Shown in pieces: positions 15,540 to 24,416 of a DNA stretch of 34,464 nucleotides. This stretch comes from Clostridia bacterium (GTDB taxonomy: Bacteria; Bacillota; Clostridia; Lachnospirales; JAKSVV01), in contig JAKSVV010000005.1 of assembly GCA_024407775.1 (NCBI GenBank), positions 1 to 34,464 of the forward strand. Direction: 5' to 3'. The notes under the pieces were generated by a model that made no database searches, was not told the DNA's origin, and saw nothing but the letters and a program-made list of their open reading frames with translations. Within the stretch, counting starts at the first letter, position 1. The number at the start of each line of letters is the position of its first letter. The translations under genes were made by a program, and so were the position numbers.

Positions 15540-16949
15540 TTAACAAATAAATTTATCTGTTCTCTTCTTTTGTGATTCAAGTTCTTTTTTCTTTTCTTCA
15601 TAACCTGGTTTATTAAAGATTGCATATGTACAGTTCTTACCTTCTTCAACTCCTGGTTGATCGAATGCATTTATGTTCATAAGTTCTCCCATAAATCCTG
15701 TGGCTATTTCCATCATTTGAATAAACTGCCCGATATAGTACTCATTTATTTCTGGGAATATTATTTTCATATTTGGTTTACCCATTTTATTTAATGCTAT
15801 TTCTGTTGATGATAATTCAACATTAATAAGTTCATTTTGAGTATGTCCACCTAAGAAATTTATTTCTGGTATATCTCCATATACTTCTGGTATCATAAGT
15901 TCATTTTTAAATCTTTCATTCTTTAAGAATACTACTATCTTATCAAATGGTCCTTCAGTATATAGTTGTAATTGTGAGTGTTGGTCTGTTACACCTAATG
16001 CTTTAATAGGTGTCATACCTCCCCATACTTCTTTTCCTTCATTATCAAATTTCTTACCTATTGATTCAGCCCAAAGTTGGCAGTACCAATCTGACATATA
16101 TTTTAATCTATCAGAGTATGGCATCATAACAGATAATTTTTTATTTTTATTCATAAGAATATAATGAATGATTGCATACATATAAGCTGGTGATTCTCTA
16201 TAGTTTGTTTTATCACAAGCCATATCCATTTCTTTAGCACCACGAAGTAATTCAGAAATATTTATACCACACATAGCAGCAGCAAGAAGTCCAACTGGTG
16301 TAAGTTCACTAAATCTTCCTCCAACTCCACTAGGTACTACAAACATCTTATAACCTTTTTCTTTTCCTATTTTAACAAGGTTACCTTTTTCTTTATCTGT
16401 AGTAAATACAAAGTGATCTTTAAGTTCATCTTCATTATCTAAAACTTTTTTCATTTTTTCTTCAATGATCATAAATTGACTCATTGTCTCAGATGTACTA
16501 CCTGATTTACTTATTACATTAAATAAACATTTCTTAAGATCTACTATATCTAAGAAGTTTACTATTTTTTCTGGATCAACATTATCAAGAACATAAAGTC
16601 TAGGGCATCCTTTTCTTTGTTCTTTTGTTAGTTCATTATAATATGGATGATTTAATGCTTGTTGTACAGCTATAGGACCAAGTGCAGAACCACCTATTCC
16701 TAGAACAACAAATGTATCAATGACTCCTTTTTCTTTTACACTTTCAACATAGTCATTAATATCATTAACAACATCATCTTGAACAAAAGGCATTAATCTA
16801 AAATCCATCTTGCCTTCATCTTTTTTCTTTTTCATACCTTCGATAGCACTAGCTATTTTGTCTTTATATTCATTAAAGTCATCGCTATCTATTCCATGTT
16901 CTCCAACATATTCTTTTATTACATTATTGTAATCAAGTCTTAAATTCAT
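15540..16949 (-). CDS. pgi: Glucose-6-phosphate isomerase
   Basis: This 469-residue enzyme interconverts glucose-6-phosphate and fructose-6-phosphate, feeding both glycolysis and, through fructose-6-phosphate, GlmS further upstream. Signature pieces are GIGGSALG (84-91), the phosphate-binding SKSGSTSET (147-155), GGRFSELTPVG (210-220), the catalytic Glu in AESIGK (E295) and the His in TDQHSQLQ (H324). The length suits Bacillota enzymes. I place the start at the ATG at 16947-16949, which has GAGG 5 bases upstream; an in-frame GTG six bases earlier overlaps that site. It is monocistronic between its own promoter and terminator. Confidence 0.95.
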   Translation of the reverse strand: MNLRLDYNNVIKEYVGEHGIDSDDFNEYKDKIASAIEGMKKKKDEGKMDFRLMPFVQDDVVNDINDYVESVKEKGVIDTFVVLGIGGSALGPIAVQQALNHPYYNELTKEQRKGCPRLYVLDNVDPEKIVNFLDIVDLKKCLFNVISKSGSTSETMSQFMIIEEKMKKVLDNEDELKDHFVFTTDKEKGNLVKIGKEKGYKMFVVPSGVGGRFSELTPVGLLAAAMCGINISELLRGAKEMDMACDKTNYRESPAYMYAIIHYILMNKNKKLSVMMPYSDRLKYMSDWYCQLWAESIGKKFDNEGKEVWGGMTPIKALGVTDQHSQLQLYTEGPFDKIVVFLKNERFKNELMIPEVYGDIPEINFLGGHTQNELINVELSSTEIALNKMGKPNMKIIFPEINEYYIGQFIQMMEIATGFMGELMNINAFDQPGVEEGKNCTYAIFNKPGYEEKKKELESQKKRTDKFIC

Positions 16950-16988
16950 ACTCACCTCGAATATATAAATTTTATTTCATTACATAAA

Positions 16989-17016
16989 ATTATAAAACTT
17001 ATTTTTTAGATTTCAA
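16989..17016 (-). promoter_or_regulatory. pgi promoter
   Basis: TTGAAA (17011-17016), a 16-base spacer and TATAAT (16989-16994). Confidence 0.65.
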
Positions 17017-17075
17017 TAATTTATTTGGTGATATATTTTAGATAAATTTATATATATAAAAACAAAAAAGAAAAT

Positions 17076-17115
17076 AAAAAAATTCCATACTTATAAATAA
17101 GTATGGAATCTTTTT
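17076..17115. terminator. Terminator of the lipoprotein gene (symmetrical)
   Basis: ATTCCATACTTAT (17082-17094) pairs with its complement at 17097-17109. An A-run lies on the left and a T-run on the right, so the hairpin suits the minus-strand gene and could act both ways. Confidence 0.8.
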
Positions 17116-17160
17116 GATTTTAAATTTTTCTTTTGGTTTTAGTTTTTAGGTAATTGTTTA

Positions 17161-18180
17161 TTAATCATTATTAAACATGTCTTCTTTACTTGGGTTAGTT
17201 GAGTTAAGTCCGTAGTTAGGACTAAGTAATGTTATGATCTGTCCGCCATAAACAGTATATGATTCTGCTCTTGTTTCAAGACCCATACCAAAGAAACGTG
17301 GCTCGTAATCTGAATTATCAAGACCTCCCTTTGATACCATATCCATTGCTATATCACAAATGTATGATGTACCATCAATGGCTACAGCATTATTAAGAAT
17401 CTGTGATGCGCCTTCATATTCTTCATCAAGAACCTGATCTGTTTCTGATTCAACGTATGTTCCTATCATAAGAACACCTACACTCTGAATATCAAACTGG
17501 TTTAACATAAAACTATAAAGACATGTTGCATTTACATATGATAACTCACCGTTATTATATTCATCGAAGAACTGCTGCATGTTAGATGAAAGTTCTTTAT
17601 CTTCTGCTCTCTTTTCAAACACATCTTTATATTCAAAGTGATTTAAAACATAGTTATAACATTCACGTGATATTTCAGAATCCATTGTATAGCCATTCTT
17701 AATTTCAGTAAGTGCTGCATCCATATCTGCTTCAAAAGCAAAAATACTTTCCATTATTTCTTCCTTATCATTAGGATAGAATAACTTAAGATTTGATGGT
17801 GAACTTTCGTCAGGATCATAGCCTACAAGAAGTCCTATTGGGTTTGAGTAACATACTACATACCATAGTTCTTTAATATCTGTTGATGTTAAATTATACT
17901 CTGATAAATCAACTTCATCATCACCGTTTCTAATTGCAGTAATAACATCCTTAGATGGATCAACAAGTTTCTCTTTAAGAGTTGTAAGCGGAACATAAAT
18001 CTTTTCTGGATCATATGTTTCAAAAGTTACATCACTAGGAAGATATCCATCAGATGAAGTAATAAGATCTTCTTCAACTGGCAAATCGCCAAGATCAATT
18101 TCATCGTTCTTCTTTCCGCATCCAATAAGTGTACTTAATACAAGTACTGCTACTAACGTTGTTATTATTTTTCTATTCAT
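17161..18180 (-). CDS. Lipoprotein with a degenerate transglutaminase-like region
   Basis: This 339-residue protein starts with a lipoprotein signal peptide (lipobox LIGC, lipidated C21), so it should be anchored on the outer face of the membrane. Residues 168-280 resemble a transglutaminase/protease core. C220 in NATCLYSFML sits where the nucleophile would be, and a strand pair resembling His-Ala-Trp-Asn...Asp-Gly...Asp is present as ILNNAVAIDG (261-270) then D276. Aligned on the Asp-Gly, the catalytic His is Ile261, so activity is doubtful. All seven Gln codons are CAG, unlike pgi or glmS next door. It has its own promoter and terminator. The domain resemblance is by eye and the function is unknown. 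Confidence 0.65.
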   Translation of the reverse strand: MNRKIITTLVAVLVLSTLIGCGKKNDEIDLGDLPVEEDLITSSDGYLPSDVTFETYDPEKIYVPLTTLKEKLVDPSKDVITAIRNGDDEVDLSEYNLTSTDIKELWYVVCYSNPIGLLVGYDPDESSPSNLKLFYPNDKEEIMESIFAFEADMDAALTEIKNGYTMDSEISRECYNYVLNHFEYKDVFEKRAEDKELSSNMQQFFDEYNNGELSYVNATCLYSFMLNQFDIQSVGVLMIGTYVESETDQVLDEEYEGASQILNNAVAIDGTSYICDIAMDMVSKGGLDNSDYEPRFFGMGLETRAESYTVYGGQIITLLSPNYGLNSTNPSKEDMFNND

Positions 18181-18266
18181 ACCTTATACCTCGCACCTTG
18201 TTAAACATTTACCTATTAACCTTTTTAGTATTAGTTTTTATTTGCTAACACAATTTTGTAATCAAT

Positions 18267-18295
18267 ACTATATCATGAAATCGGATATATGTAAA
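18267..18295 (-). promoter_or_regulatory. Promoter of the lipoprotein gene
   Basis: TTTACA (18290-18295), a 17-base spacer and TATAGT (18267-18272). Confidence 0.55.
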
Positions 18296-18332
18296 GAATA
18301 ATTTTAAATAAAATTCATTTATAAAGAAATTG

Positions 18333-18364
18333 TAAAAAAATAAGATGCATATATAATATGCATC
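18333..18364 (-). terminator. glmS terminator
   Basis: GATGCATAT (18344-18352) and ATATGCATC (18356-18364) form a perfect 9-bp stem followed on the minus strand by a T-rich run. Confidence 0.8.
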
Positions 18365-18397
18365 CTATTTCTTCAATTCTATTTTTTAAAATTATTT

Positions 18398-20224
18398 TTA
18401 TTCAACTGTAACACTCTTTGCTAAGTTTCTTGGTTTATCAACATCATTACCAAGTAGTGTTGCAAAATAATATGCTATCATTTGTTGAGGTATATTAGCT
18501 AGAACTGATGTGAATGCCCATTCTGTTTTTGGAATATATATTACATCATCTGTAATATCACTCATATCTAATCCTTCTTCTGTGATTACAACAATTTTCG
18601 CTCCTCTTGCTTTTACTTCTTTTAGATTTGATTTTGTTTTTTCTATTAAATCTTCATCTAGTACTATTCCTACAACTAGTGTTGCACTTTCCATAAGAGC
18701 AATAGGTCCATGTTTTAATTCACCTGCTTGATAACTTTCACTATGAAGGTATGCTATTTCTTTTAATTTTAATGATCCTTCTTTAGCTACATAGTAATCC
18801 ATGCCACGTCCAATATAAAATACATTCTTTGCTTTAATATATTTTTTAACTATATCTTTTATATAATCTTCTTTAGCTAATACTTCTTCAATTTGACTTG
18901 ATAATTTTAACATAGCACATTTAAATGTATTAAAGTCATCTTCTTGCATAAGATTTTTTTCTTTTGCTATATATACACTTAATAAATACATACATATTAC
19001 TTGTGCTGTATATGCTTTAGTACTAGCAACAGCTATTTCAGGTCCTGCACATGTATGAATTGTATAATCACATTCTCTATCTATACTAGATCCTATGACA
19101 TTTACTATACCAAGTGTTTTTGCTTTTCTTTCTTTAGCTAGTCTAATAGCTGCAAGTGTATCTGCTGTTTCTCCAGATTGTGATATTGCTATCACTAATG
19201 TTTTATCATCAATGATTGGATCACGATATCTAAATTCACTAGATACATCAGTGAATATTGGAATACGTACTAATTTTTCTATTAGATACTTTCCAATAAG
19301 TCCAGCATGGAATGCTGTTCCGCATGCTACTATATATATTTTATTAAATTCATTAATATCTAAGTTTGCATTTTCAAAAGTAATATTATCACTACTATTT
19401 GATAATCTTCCGTTTAATGTATCACGAACTGTATGAGGTTGTTCATGCATTTCTTTTAGCATGTAATGTTCATAACCACCTTTTTCAGCACTCTCCATAG
19501 TCCATGTTACTTTAGTAATAGGTTTATCTTTTTCATTACCAAGAGTATCATATATAGTTACATCTTTTTTAGTTAATACACCTATTTCATTATCTTCTAG
19601 GATATATACTTCCTTTGTGTATTCAAGTATTGCAGGAATATCTGATGCAATGAAATTTTCTTTAGCATCTTTTTCACCCTTACCAATGATAAGTGGTGAA
19701 TCTTTTTTCATACAATAAAGAGTATCTGCTTCATCATTAAACATAGCACATATTGCGTAGCTACCTCTAATAACTTTTGATATATCCATTAAAGTTTTCT
19801 TAGCATCACCTTCATAATATTTATCAAGAAGATGAGCTAATACTTCAGTATCTGTTTCTGTTATAAATTTATATCCTTCTTTTATAAGTTCATTCTTAAG
19901 TTCAAGATAATTTTCTATAATACCATTATGTACTACAGCTATTGTTTTATTTTTATTAAAGTGTGGGTGTGCATTAATTTCTGATGGCTTACCATGAGTT
20001 GCCCAACGTGTATGACCAATTCCCATTTGAGAAGGTAAATTTATTTTTTCAACTTTCTTTGCTAATTTATCAAGTCTACCATTTTCTTTAAAGATTGAAA
20101 TTTCATCATCAGTTTTTAATGCAATACCTGCACTATCATATCCTCTATATTCTAACTTACTAAGTCCATTTAATAATACTTCTTTAACGTCTCTATTTCC
20201 AATGTATCCGACTATTCCGCACAT
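18398..20224 (-). CDS. glmS: Glutamine--fructose-6-phosphate aminotransferase (isomerizing)
   Basis: This 608-residue enzyme makes glucosamine-6-phosphate from fructose-6-phosphate and glutamine, the first step to UDP-GlcNAc and peptidoglycan. The N-terminal class II glutaminase domain has the nucleophile C2 (exposed once Met is removed), EYRGYDSAGI (25-34), HTRWATHG (71-78) and HNGIIENY (99-106). Two SIS sugar-binding domains follow, with SQSGETADT in the first, and the chain ends in the family tail LAKSVTVE. GGAGG lies upstream of the ATG. The 108-base gap to cdaR is too short and lacks the core of a glmS ribozyme. The gene appears to be co-transcribed with cdaA and cdaR; glmM, often next to these genes, is absent. 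Confidence 0.96.
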   Translation of the reverse strand: MCGIVGYIGNRDVKEVLLNGLSKLEYRGYDSAGIALKTDDEISIFKENGRLDKLAKKVEKINLPSQMGIGHTRWATHGKPSEINAHPHFNKNKTIAVVHNGIIENYLELKNELIKEGYKFITETDTEVLAHLLDKYYEGDAKKTLMDISKVIRGSYAICAMFNDEADTLYCMKKDSPLIIGKGEKDAKENFIASDIPAILEYTKEVYILEDNEIGVLTKKDVTIYDTLGNEKDKPITKVTWTMESAEKGGYEHYMLKEMHEQPHTVRDTLNGRLSNSSDNITFENANLDINEFNKIYIVACGTAFHAGLIGKYLIEKLVRIPIFTDVSSEFRYRDPIIDDKTLVIAISQSGETADTLAAIRLAKERKAKTLGIVNVIGSSIDRECDYTIHTCAGPEIAVASTKAYTAQVICMYLLSVYIAKEKNLMQEDDFNTFKCAMLKLSSQIEEVLAKEDYIKDIVKKYIKAKNVFYIGRGMDYYVAKEGSLKLKEIAYLHSESYQAGELKHGPIALMESATLVVGIVLDEDLIEKTKSNLKEVKARGAKIVVITEEGLDMSDITDDVIYIPKTEWAFTSVLANIPQQMIAYYFATLLGNDVDKPRNLAKSVTVE

Positions 20225-20332
20225 ATTCTTCGCCTCCTAGACATCCATGTATTTTAATTTATTAAAATATATTTTATATTATTCAATTTTTATTTAATTT
20301 TATTTCTATCTATAGTTTTAATTTTATTTTTA

Positions 20333-21343
20333 TTATTTAGCACTGCTATTTTTTAGTGTATATGTAATGCTAACTTTATTAACATTATCCACATTAACTA
20401 GTGCTTCATTTAAAACTACTTCTTTATTTTGTGTATAGTTACCTGCTGTTTTTTCAAGATCCATACTTATTGATAAACTATCTGCTAATTTATCTATGAT
20501 ATCATCTGTTCCTGCGACAACTATTTCTGATGGTGAGAATTTTACACTATCAAGTTCTAAGTTCTTTGGAACTTTTTTAACATCTAAATTAAACTTAACT
20601 GTTTTCTTAATTAATACAGGAACTTGTACTTGAACTTTTTCAGGTGATACTGATAATCCTTCGACTACTTTTCCATTTGAATCATATACTTTAACAGCTA
20701 CTTCGTTGATTTCTCCATTTGGTGAATTTACTTCAACATCTGCTACTACTTTTTCTATTCTATCCATAGCATCTTTACCACCACTAATTTCAACTTTTTG
20801 TGGTAATACTTTTATCTTAGATTCATCAACATAATAATCATTTCCTACATTAGCTTTTAATATTACTGAAACATCTTTTGACTCTGTTACTTTTTTATCT
20901 ATGTTTATTAATACATATTCAAGTGATTGTCTATCTATCTTTATACTAGATTTTAGTTTATCAGGAATATTAACTGTTACAGGAAGATATACACCTTCTT
21001 CTGTTACATATTTATTTGATGTATAGTAATCATTAATATCTACTGTTGCTAAGATATCTTCTTTAAATTCTCTAAGTTTACCAAGGTTAACTTTTCCTCC
21101 AGAGAATTTTACTGTAATTTCATCTTCACTAAATCCATTAAATATTAAATCATCTTGTGCTAATACTTCTTCATTCTTTGCTTCAAGTACAATGTCTTTT
21201 AGAGTAAATGTATCATCTGGGTTTTCAGCTTGAACGACAACATACCAAGCAATGATAGCAAGAATAACTGATAATAGTTTTAGTAAAAAGTTAAAATTAT
21301 TTTCATTTTTCTTTTTATTACTTTTCTTTTTGTTATTAATCAT
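20333..21343 (-). CDS. cdaR: CdaR, YbbR-domain regulator of diadenylate cyclase
   Basis: This 336-residue protein has a short basic N-terminus, one membrane helix (about 19-40) and an extracytoplasmic part built of repeated YbbR-type beta domains. In Bacillota, CdaR binds CdaA in the membrane and tunes c-di-AMP output, in a module tied to cell-wall precursor synthesis. Its start overlaps the cdaA stop by one base (21343), which suggests translational coupling. glmS follows after 108 bases. Confidence 0.88.
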   Translation of the reverse strand: MINNKKKSNKKKNENNFNFLLKLLSVILAIIAWYVVVQAENPDDTFTLKDIVLEAKNEEVLAQDDLIFNGFSEDEITVKFSGGKVNLGKLREFKEDILATVDINDYYTSNKYVTEEGVYLPVTVNIPDKLKSSIKIDRQSLEYVLINIDKKVTESKDVSVILKANVGNDYYVDESKIKVLPQKVEISGGKDAMDRIEKVVADVEVNSPNGEINEVAVKVYDSNGKVVEGLSVSPEKVQVQVPVLIKKTVKFNLDVKKVPKNLELDSVKFSPSEIVVAGTDDIIDKLADSLSISMDLEKTAGNYTQNKEVVLNEALVNVDNVNKVSITYTLKNSSAK

Positions 21344-22218
21344 TATTTTAATTTTCCTTTCACTTCAGTTGTAACTTTTTTAACTATAGAACGTGCTTTC
21401 TTTTCTTTTTTAACACTAGCTATAATTTCGTTTCTTAAATGTTCTCTAACAACATTTTGTTTAAGTTCTCCACCTGTTGCGATAGAAATAGCACCTGTTT
21501 CTTCACTAACTATAACAACTATAGCATCAGATATTTCAGAAATACCTATACCCGCTCTATGTCTTGTTCCATATTTTTTGTTAATAGTAGGATTGTTTGA
21601 TAATGGTAAGTAACATGTTGCATAAGTGATCATGTTATCACGAACCATAACAGCTCCATCATGAAGTGGTGTATTTTTTTCAAATATATTAACAAGAAGT
21701 TCACTTGAAACTGTAGCGTTAAGTTTAATACCTGTAACTTCAAATTCACCAAGTTTAACATCTTGTTCTATAACTATAATAGCACCAGTTTTAGCATCAG
21801 CCATTTGCTTAGCTCCTGTTACTATTTCATCTATTGTTCTAATTGAAATTTTTTCACTGTTATTATGCTCTTCAATTGAGAATAAACTTTTAAACCAATT
21901 ACTAGTACCGATTTTTTCAAGAGCAGTTCTAAGTTCAGGTTGGAAGATAATAACGATAGCAATAATACCAACACTAATAGTGTTTGAAATAATCCAAAGT
22001 ACTGTACTAAATTTAAATATATAAGCAATACCAGCAACAAGTAAGATCATAAGAAGACCTTTAAAAAGTGCCCATGCTCTAGTATTACGAATGATAAGCA
22101 TAATTTTATAAATAAGATATGCTACTATTGAAATATCAAGGATGTCTGTAATACCTATGTTAGGTAAATTAATCATAAAATTAATAATGGCATCCCATAT
22201 TGTTTGTAATGTATTCAT
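21343..22218 (-). CDS. cdaA: CdaA, membrane diadenylate cyclase
   Basis: This 291-residue enzyme condenses two ATP into cyclic di-AMP, a second messenger for potassium/osmotic balance and wall homeostasis. Three membrane helices lie within 1-95, followed by a DAC domain. The two catalytic motifs are intact: DGA at 187-189 (HDGAVMV) and GTRHRAG at 217-223, with SEETG at 238-242. Length matches CdaA (DacA/YbbP) proteins. GAGGGG precedes the ATG. It leads the cdaA-cdaR-glmS transcription unit. Confidence 0.94.
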   Translation of the reverse strand: MNTLQTIWDAIINFMINLPNIGITDILDISIVAYLIYKIMLIIRNTRAWALFKGLLMILLVAGIAYIFKFSTVLWIISNTISVGIIAIVIIFQPELRTALEKIGTSNWFKSLFSIEEHNNSEKISIRTIDEIVTGAKQMADAKTGAIIVIEQDVKLGEFEVTGIKLNATVSSELLVNIFEKNTPLHDGAVMVRDNMITYATCYLPLSNNPTINKKYGTRHRAGIGISEISDAIVVIVSEETGAISIATGGELKQNVVREHLRNEIIASVKKEKKARSIVKKVTTEVKGKLK

Positions 22219-22272
22219 ATATTTCCCCTCAATAATTTTTATATAATTTTTTTATTTTAATTTATATTAAAA

Positions 22273-22300
22273 AGTATAGCAATAACTTTCATAAATGCAA
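22273..22300 (-). promoter_or_regulatory. Promoter of cdaA-cdaR-glmS
   Basis: TTGCAT (22295-22300), a 16-base spacer and TATACT (22273-22278). It lies between the terminator of the rubredoxin-domain gene and cdaA. Confidence 0.55.
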
Positions 22301-22345
22301 TAAAATAAATCTTATTTTTTCGTTAACTAAATGTTAAATTTATGT

Positions 22346-22375
22346 AAAGAAAAAAGCACTCATAATGAGTGCTTT
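22346..22375 (-). terminator. Terminator of the rubredoxin-domain gene
   Basis: AAAGCACTCAT (22353-22363) and ATGAGTGCTTT (22365-22375) pair, with a T-run following on the minus strand. Confidence 0.8.
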
Positions 22376-22399
22376 ATATGTTACTTTATATTTCTCTAA

Positions 22400-22726
22400 T
22401 TAATATTGTAATCCAAAATAAGCTCTAGATGAACCACATATTGGACAGCTCTTTGGAGCAGATGAATTGTTGTGGATATATCCGCAGTGTTGGCATACCC
22501 AAACTAGATCTTCATCTTTTGTAAACATTTTTTCATTGCTAGCTGTTCTAAAAACTTTAGCATAGCTTTCCATGTATTTGTTTTCACTAGCAATATAATC
22601 TTTAATTAAAAAATTGTTGTAATCTTTTTCTGTAAGAAAATCAGATCCTGTAACTTTTCCAAAAGGATTGATGTCTCTTGTATCATTTATTTTTACTTGT
22701 GACCAGTTAAAATCTTTAAGTTTCAT
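22400..22726 (-). CDS. Small protein with C-terminal rubredoxin-like iron site
   Basis: This is a 108-residue protein. Residues 75-105 form a rubredoxin-like (rubrerythrin C-terminal type) iron site with C78-x2-C81 and C94-x2-C97 and flanking aromatic residues (W76, Y83, F104). The first 70 residues do not show the ExxH motifs of the rubrerythrin di-iron domain, so this is not a standard rubrerythrin. An electron-transfer or redox-sensing role is inferred from the iron site only. GGGAGG precedes the ATG. It is monocistronic behind a near-consensus promoter, so it may be strongly expressed. Confidence 0.8.
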   Translation of the reverse strand: MKLKDFNWSQVKINDTRDINPFGKVTGSDFLTEKDYNNFLIKDYIASENKYMESYAKVFRTASNEKMFTKDEDLVWVCQHCGYIHNNSSAPKSCPICGSSRAYFGLQY

Positions 22727-22785
22727 AATTAACCTCCCATAAAAATCGTATATATAATAATCGTTTATTCATTTTTATTATGCAT

Positions 22786-22814
22786 ATTATATATCAAAAG
22801 TGAATTTATGTCAA
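22786..22814 (-). promoter_or_regulatory. Consensus promoter of the rubredoxin-domain gene
   Basis: TTGACA (22809-22814), a 17-base spacer and TATAAT (22786-22791) on the minus strand: perfect hexamers at ideal spacing. Confidence 0.8.
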
Positions 22815-22874
22815 CCAAAAATTATTGATTTATTATATATTTTTTTGTTAGGTTTTATCTAAGGTTATAAGTAT

Positions 22875-22910
22875 AAAAAGAAAGGAAGAACTAGGTGTTG
22901 TTCTTCCTTT
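22875..22910 (-). terminator. Terminator of the fla2-fla1 unit
   Basis: AAAGGAAGAAC (22881-22891) pairs with GTTCTTCCTTT (22900-22910), with a T-run following on the minus strand. The 150 bases between it and the flagellin stop codon show no gene. Confidence 0.8.
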
Positions 22911-23061
22911 TATTATATTGCTATAATTATTACCAAAATTATTATTGTAATACTTAGCGTAATGTATTATAAAATTAATAACTTAAACAAGTTATACCAT
23001 ATACTCTCTTTAAGATTATGTAAAACCTAGCCGAACACTTTTATAGCGTAACTCGTTCTAG

Positions 23062-24285
23062 CTAGCCTTGTAATAATTGTAAAGCTTGTTGAGGTCTTGC
23101 GTTAGCTTGAACAAGCATAGCTTGTGCGGCTTGTTGTAATATGTTATTCTTTGTATAATCCATCATTTCTTCAGCCATATCAACGTCTCTAACTGTAGAT
23201 TCAGCAGATGTCATGTTTTCAGCTGTTGTATTTAAGTTGTTCATTGTGTATTCAAGTCTGTTTTGAATAGCCCCGTATTTACTACGTTCATCAGATACTA
23301 ATTTGATTGCTTTATCGATAACATCGATAGCGTTGTTAGCACCTTCTCTTGTTGAAATGTTTAATGAGAATTGAACATTATCAGAATTTGTTCCGTTGTT
23401 AACATTAGCTTCAGCAGCCCAAACACCATTGTTTGCAGCTACACTTGAAGCATCTGTTGCTTCACTAACAATTCCTAATCTTAAAGCTCTCATATCATTA
23501 AATTCTGTATTAATAACTTGGTTAGAGTTAGCTCCAACGTGGAAGTAAACACTGTTATCAATTCCTGTTACTGCAGCTTTTGCAGCAGCACCAGCAGTAT
23601 TTGCAATACTATTTATTTTAGCTCCACCAATTTCACTTATTGTTAAACCAACTGCATTAGCAGCAACGTCACCAGCTACTACTTGTTGAAGAGTAACTGT
23701 TATAGCTGCTTTTGCAAATCCGTCTTCTGCAACTACTTTCCAAGATTGACCATCAATAATGAATTGATCACCTTTTGCAAGAGCATTTTTTAATCCTCCT
23801 GTTGCTAATGTTAATGTAACAGTAGATTTAGCTTCTGTTACAGCGTCAGCTGTTTCTTTTTTAGTTTTATCACCATTAAGAATTTTCATTCCGTTGAATT
23901 CTGTTGTAGCACCGATTCTATTAATTTCAGAAGTTAATTGTGCCATTTCAGATTGTAGGGCTTCTCTATCTTCTTGAGCGTTTGTATCTGTAGCAGCTTG
24001 TACTGCTAGTTCTCTCATACGTTGTAAGATAGAATGTTCTTCGTTTAATGCTCCTTCAGCAGTTTGTATCATTGATACTCCGTTAGCAGCATTTGTAGAA
24101 GCTTGATTTAAACCTCTAATTTGTGATCTCATTTTTTCAGAAATTGAAAGTCCGGCAGCGTCATCTGCGGCTTTATTAATTTTATATCCTGAAGATAATT
24201 TTTCCATTGATCTATCAGCTGAGTTACCAGCGATTCCTAAACTTTTATAAGTGTTTAACGCACTAATATTATGTGCAATAACCAT
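23062..24285 (-). CDS. fliC: Flagellin (fla1)
   Basis: This 407-residue flagellin is the filament subunit. The N-terminal D0/D1 part (1 to about 145) begins MVIAHNISALNTYKSLG and includes LSSGYKINKAADDAAGLSI. A variable surface part (about 146-290) follows, and the C-terminal D1/D0 part ends in the conserved NARPQQALQLLQG. It lies 131 bases downstream of its near twin (25625 start), differing mainly in the variable region. No terminator separates the two, so they may share a transcript. The leader carries a CGGA-loop hairpin 19 nt upstream of AAGGAGGA. Confidence 0.95.
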   Translation of the reverse strand: MVIAHNISALNTYKSLGIAGNSADRSMEKLSSGYKINKAADDAAGLSISEKMRSQIRGLNQASTNAANGVSMIQTAEGALNEEHSILQRMRELAVQAATDTNAQEDREALQSEMAQLTSEINRIGATTEFNGMKILNGDKTKKETADAVTEAKSTVTLTLATGGLKNALAKGDQFIIDGQSWKVVAEDGFAKAAITVTLQQVVAGDVAANAVGLTISEIGGAKINSIANTAGAAAKAAVTGIDNSVYFHVGANSNQVINTEFNDMRALRLGIVSEATDASSVAANNGVWAAEANVNNGTNSDNVQFSLNISTREGANNAIDVIDKAIKLVSDERSKYGAIQNRLEYTMNNLNTTAENMTSAESTVRDVDMAEEMMDYTKNNILQQAAQAMLVQANARPQQALQLLQG

Positions 24286-24319
24286 ATTAAAATCCTCCTT
24301 GATTTTTTAAAATTTATTT

Positions 24320-24337
24320 GTGAGAATCCGTTCTCAC
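24320..24337 (-). promoter_or_regulatory. GGA-loop hairpin in the fla1 leader (CsrA-type site)
   Basis: GTGAGAA-CGGA-TTCTCAC, a perfect 7-bp stem with GGA in the loop. The Shine-Dalgarno AAGGAGGA lies 19 nt downstream and offers a second GGA. Confidence 0.65.
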
Positions 24338-24385
24338 GTTTCTATATTAACCTATTTATATTCTATTTAATCGACCTTTCTTTAC

Positions 24386-24405
24386 TAATTAGCGTAACCT
24401 AATTA
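24386..24405 (-). repeat. Hairpin between fla2 and fla1
   Basis: TAATTAG-(6)-CTAATTA lies just after the fla2 stop. It has no T-run, so it looks more like a processing or stabilising structure than a terminator. Confidence 0.35.
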
Positions 24406-24416
24406 CGAATTAATTA

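Noticed and set aside
18267-18300. Sigma-D promoter upstream of the lipoprotein (TCCGAT near 18280)
   Set aside because: The nearest TAAA is 17 bases away instead of about 15 and the -10 is incomplete. An overlapping TTTACA-N17-TATAGT fits better.
20225-20332. glmS ribozyme upstream of glmS
   Set aside because: The gap is only 108 bases, extremely AT-rich, and shows no GC-rich pseudoknot core.
24357-24416. Independent promoter for fla1 (GTCGATTA as a sigma-D -10)
   Set aside because: There is no TAAA at the right distance and the box deviates at several positions. Co-transcription with fla2 is at least as likely.
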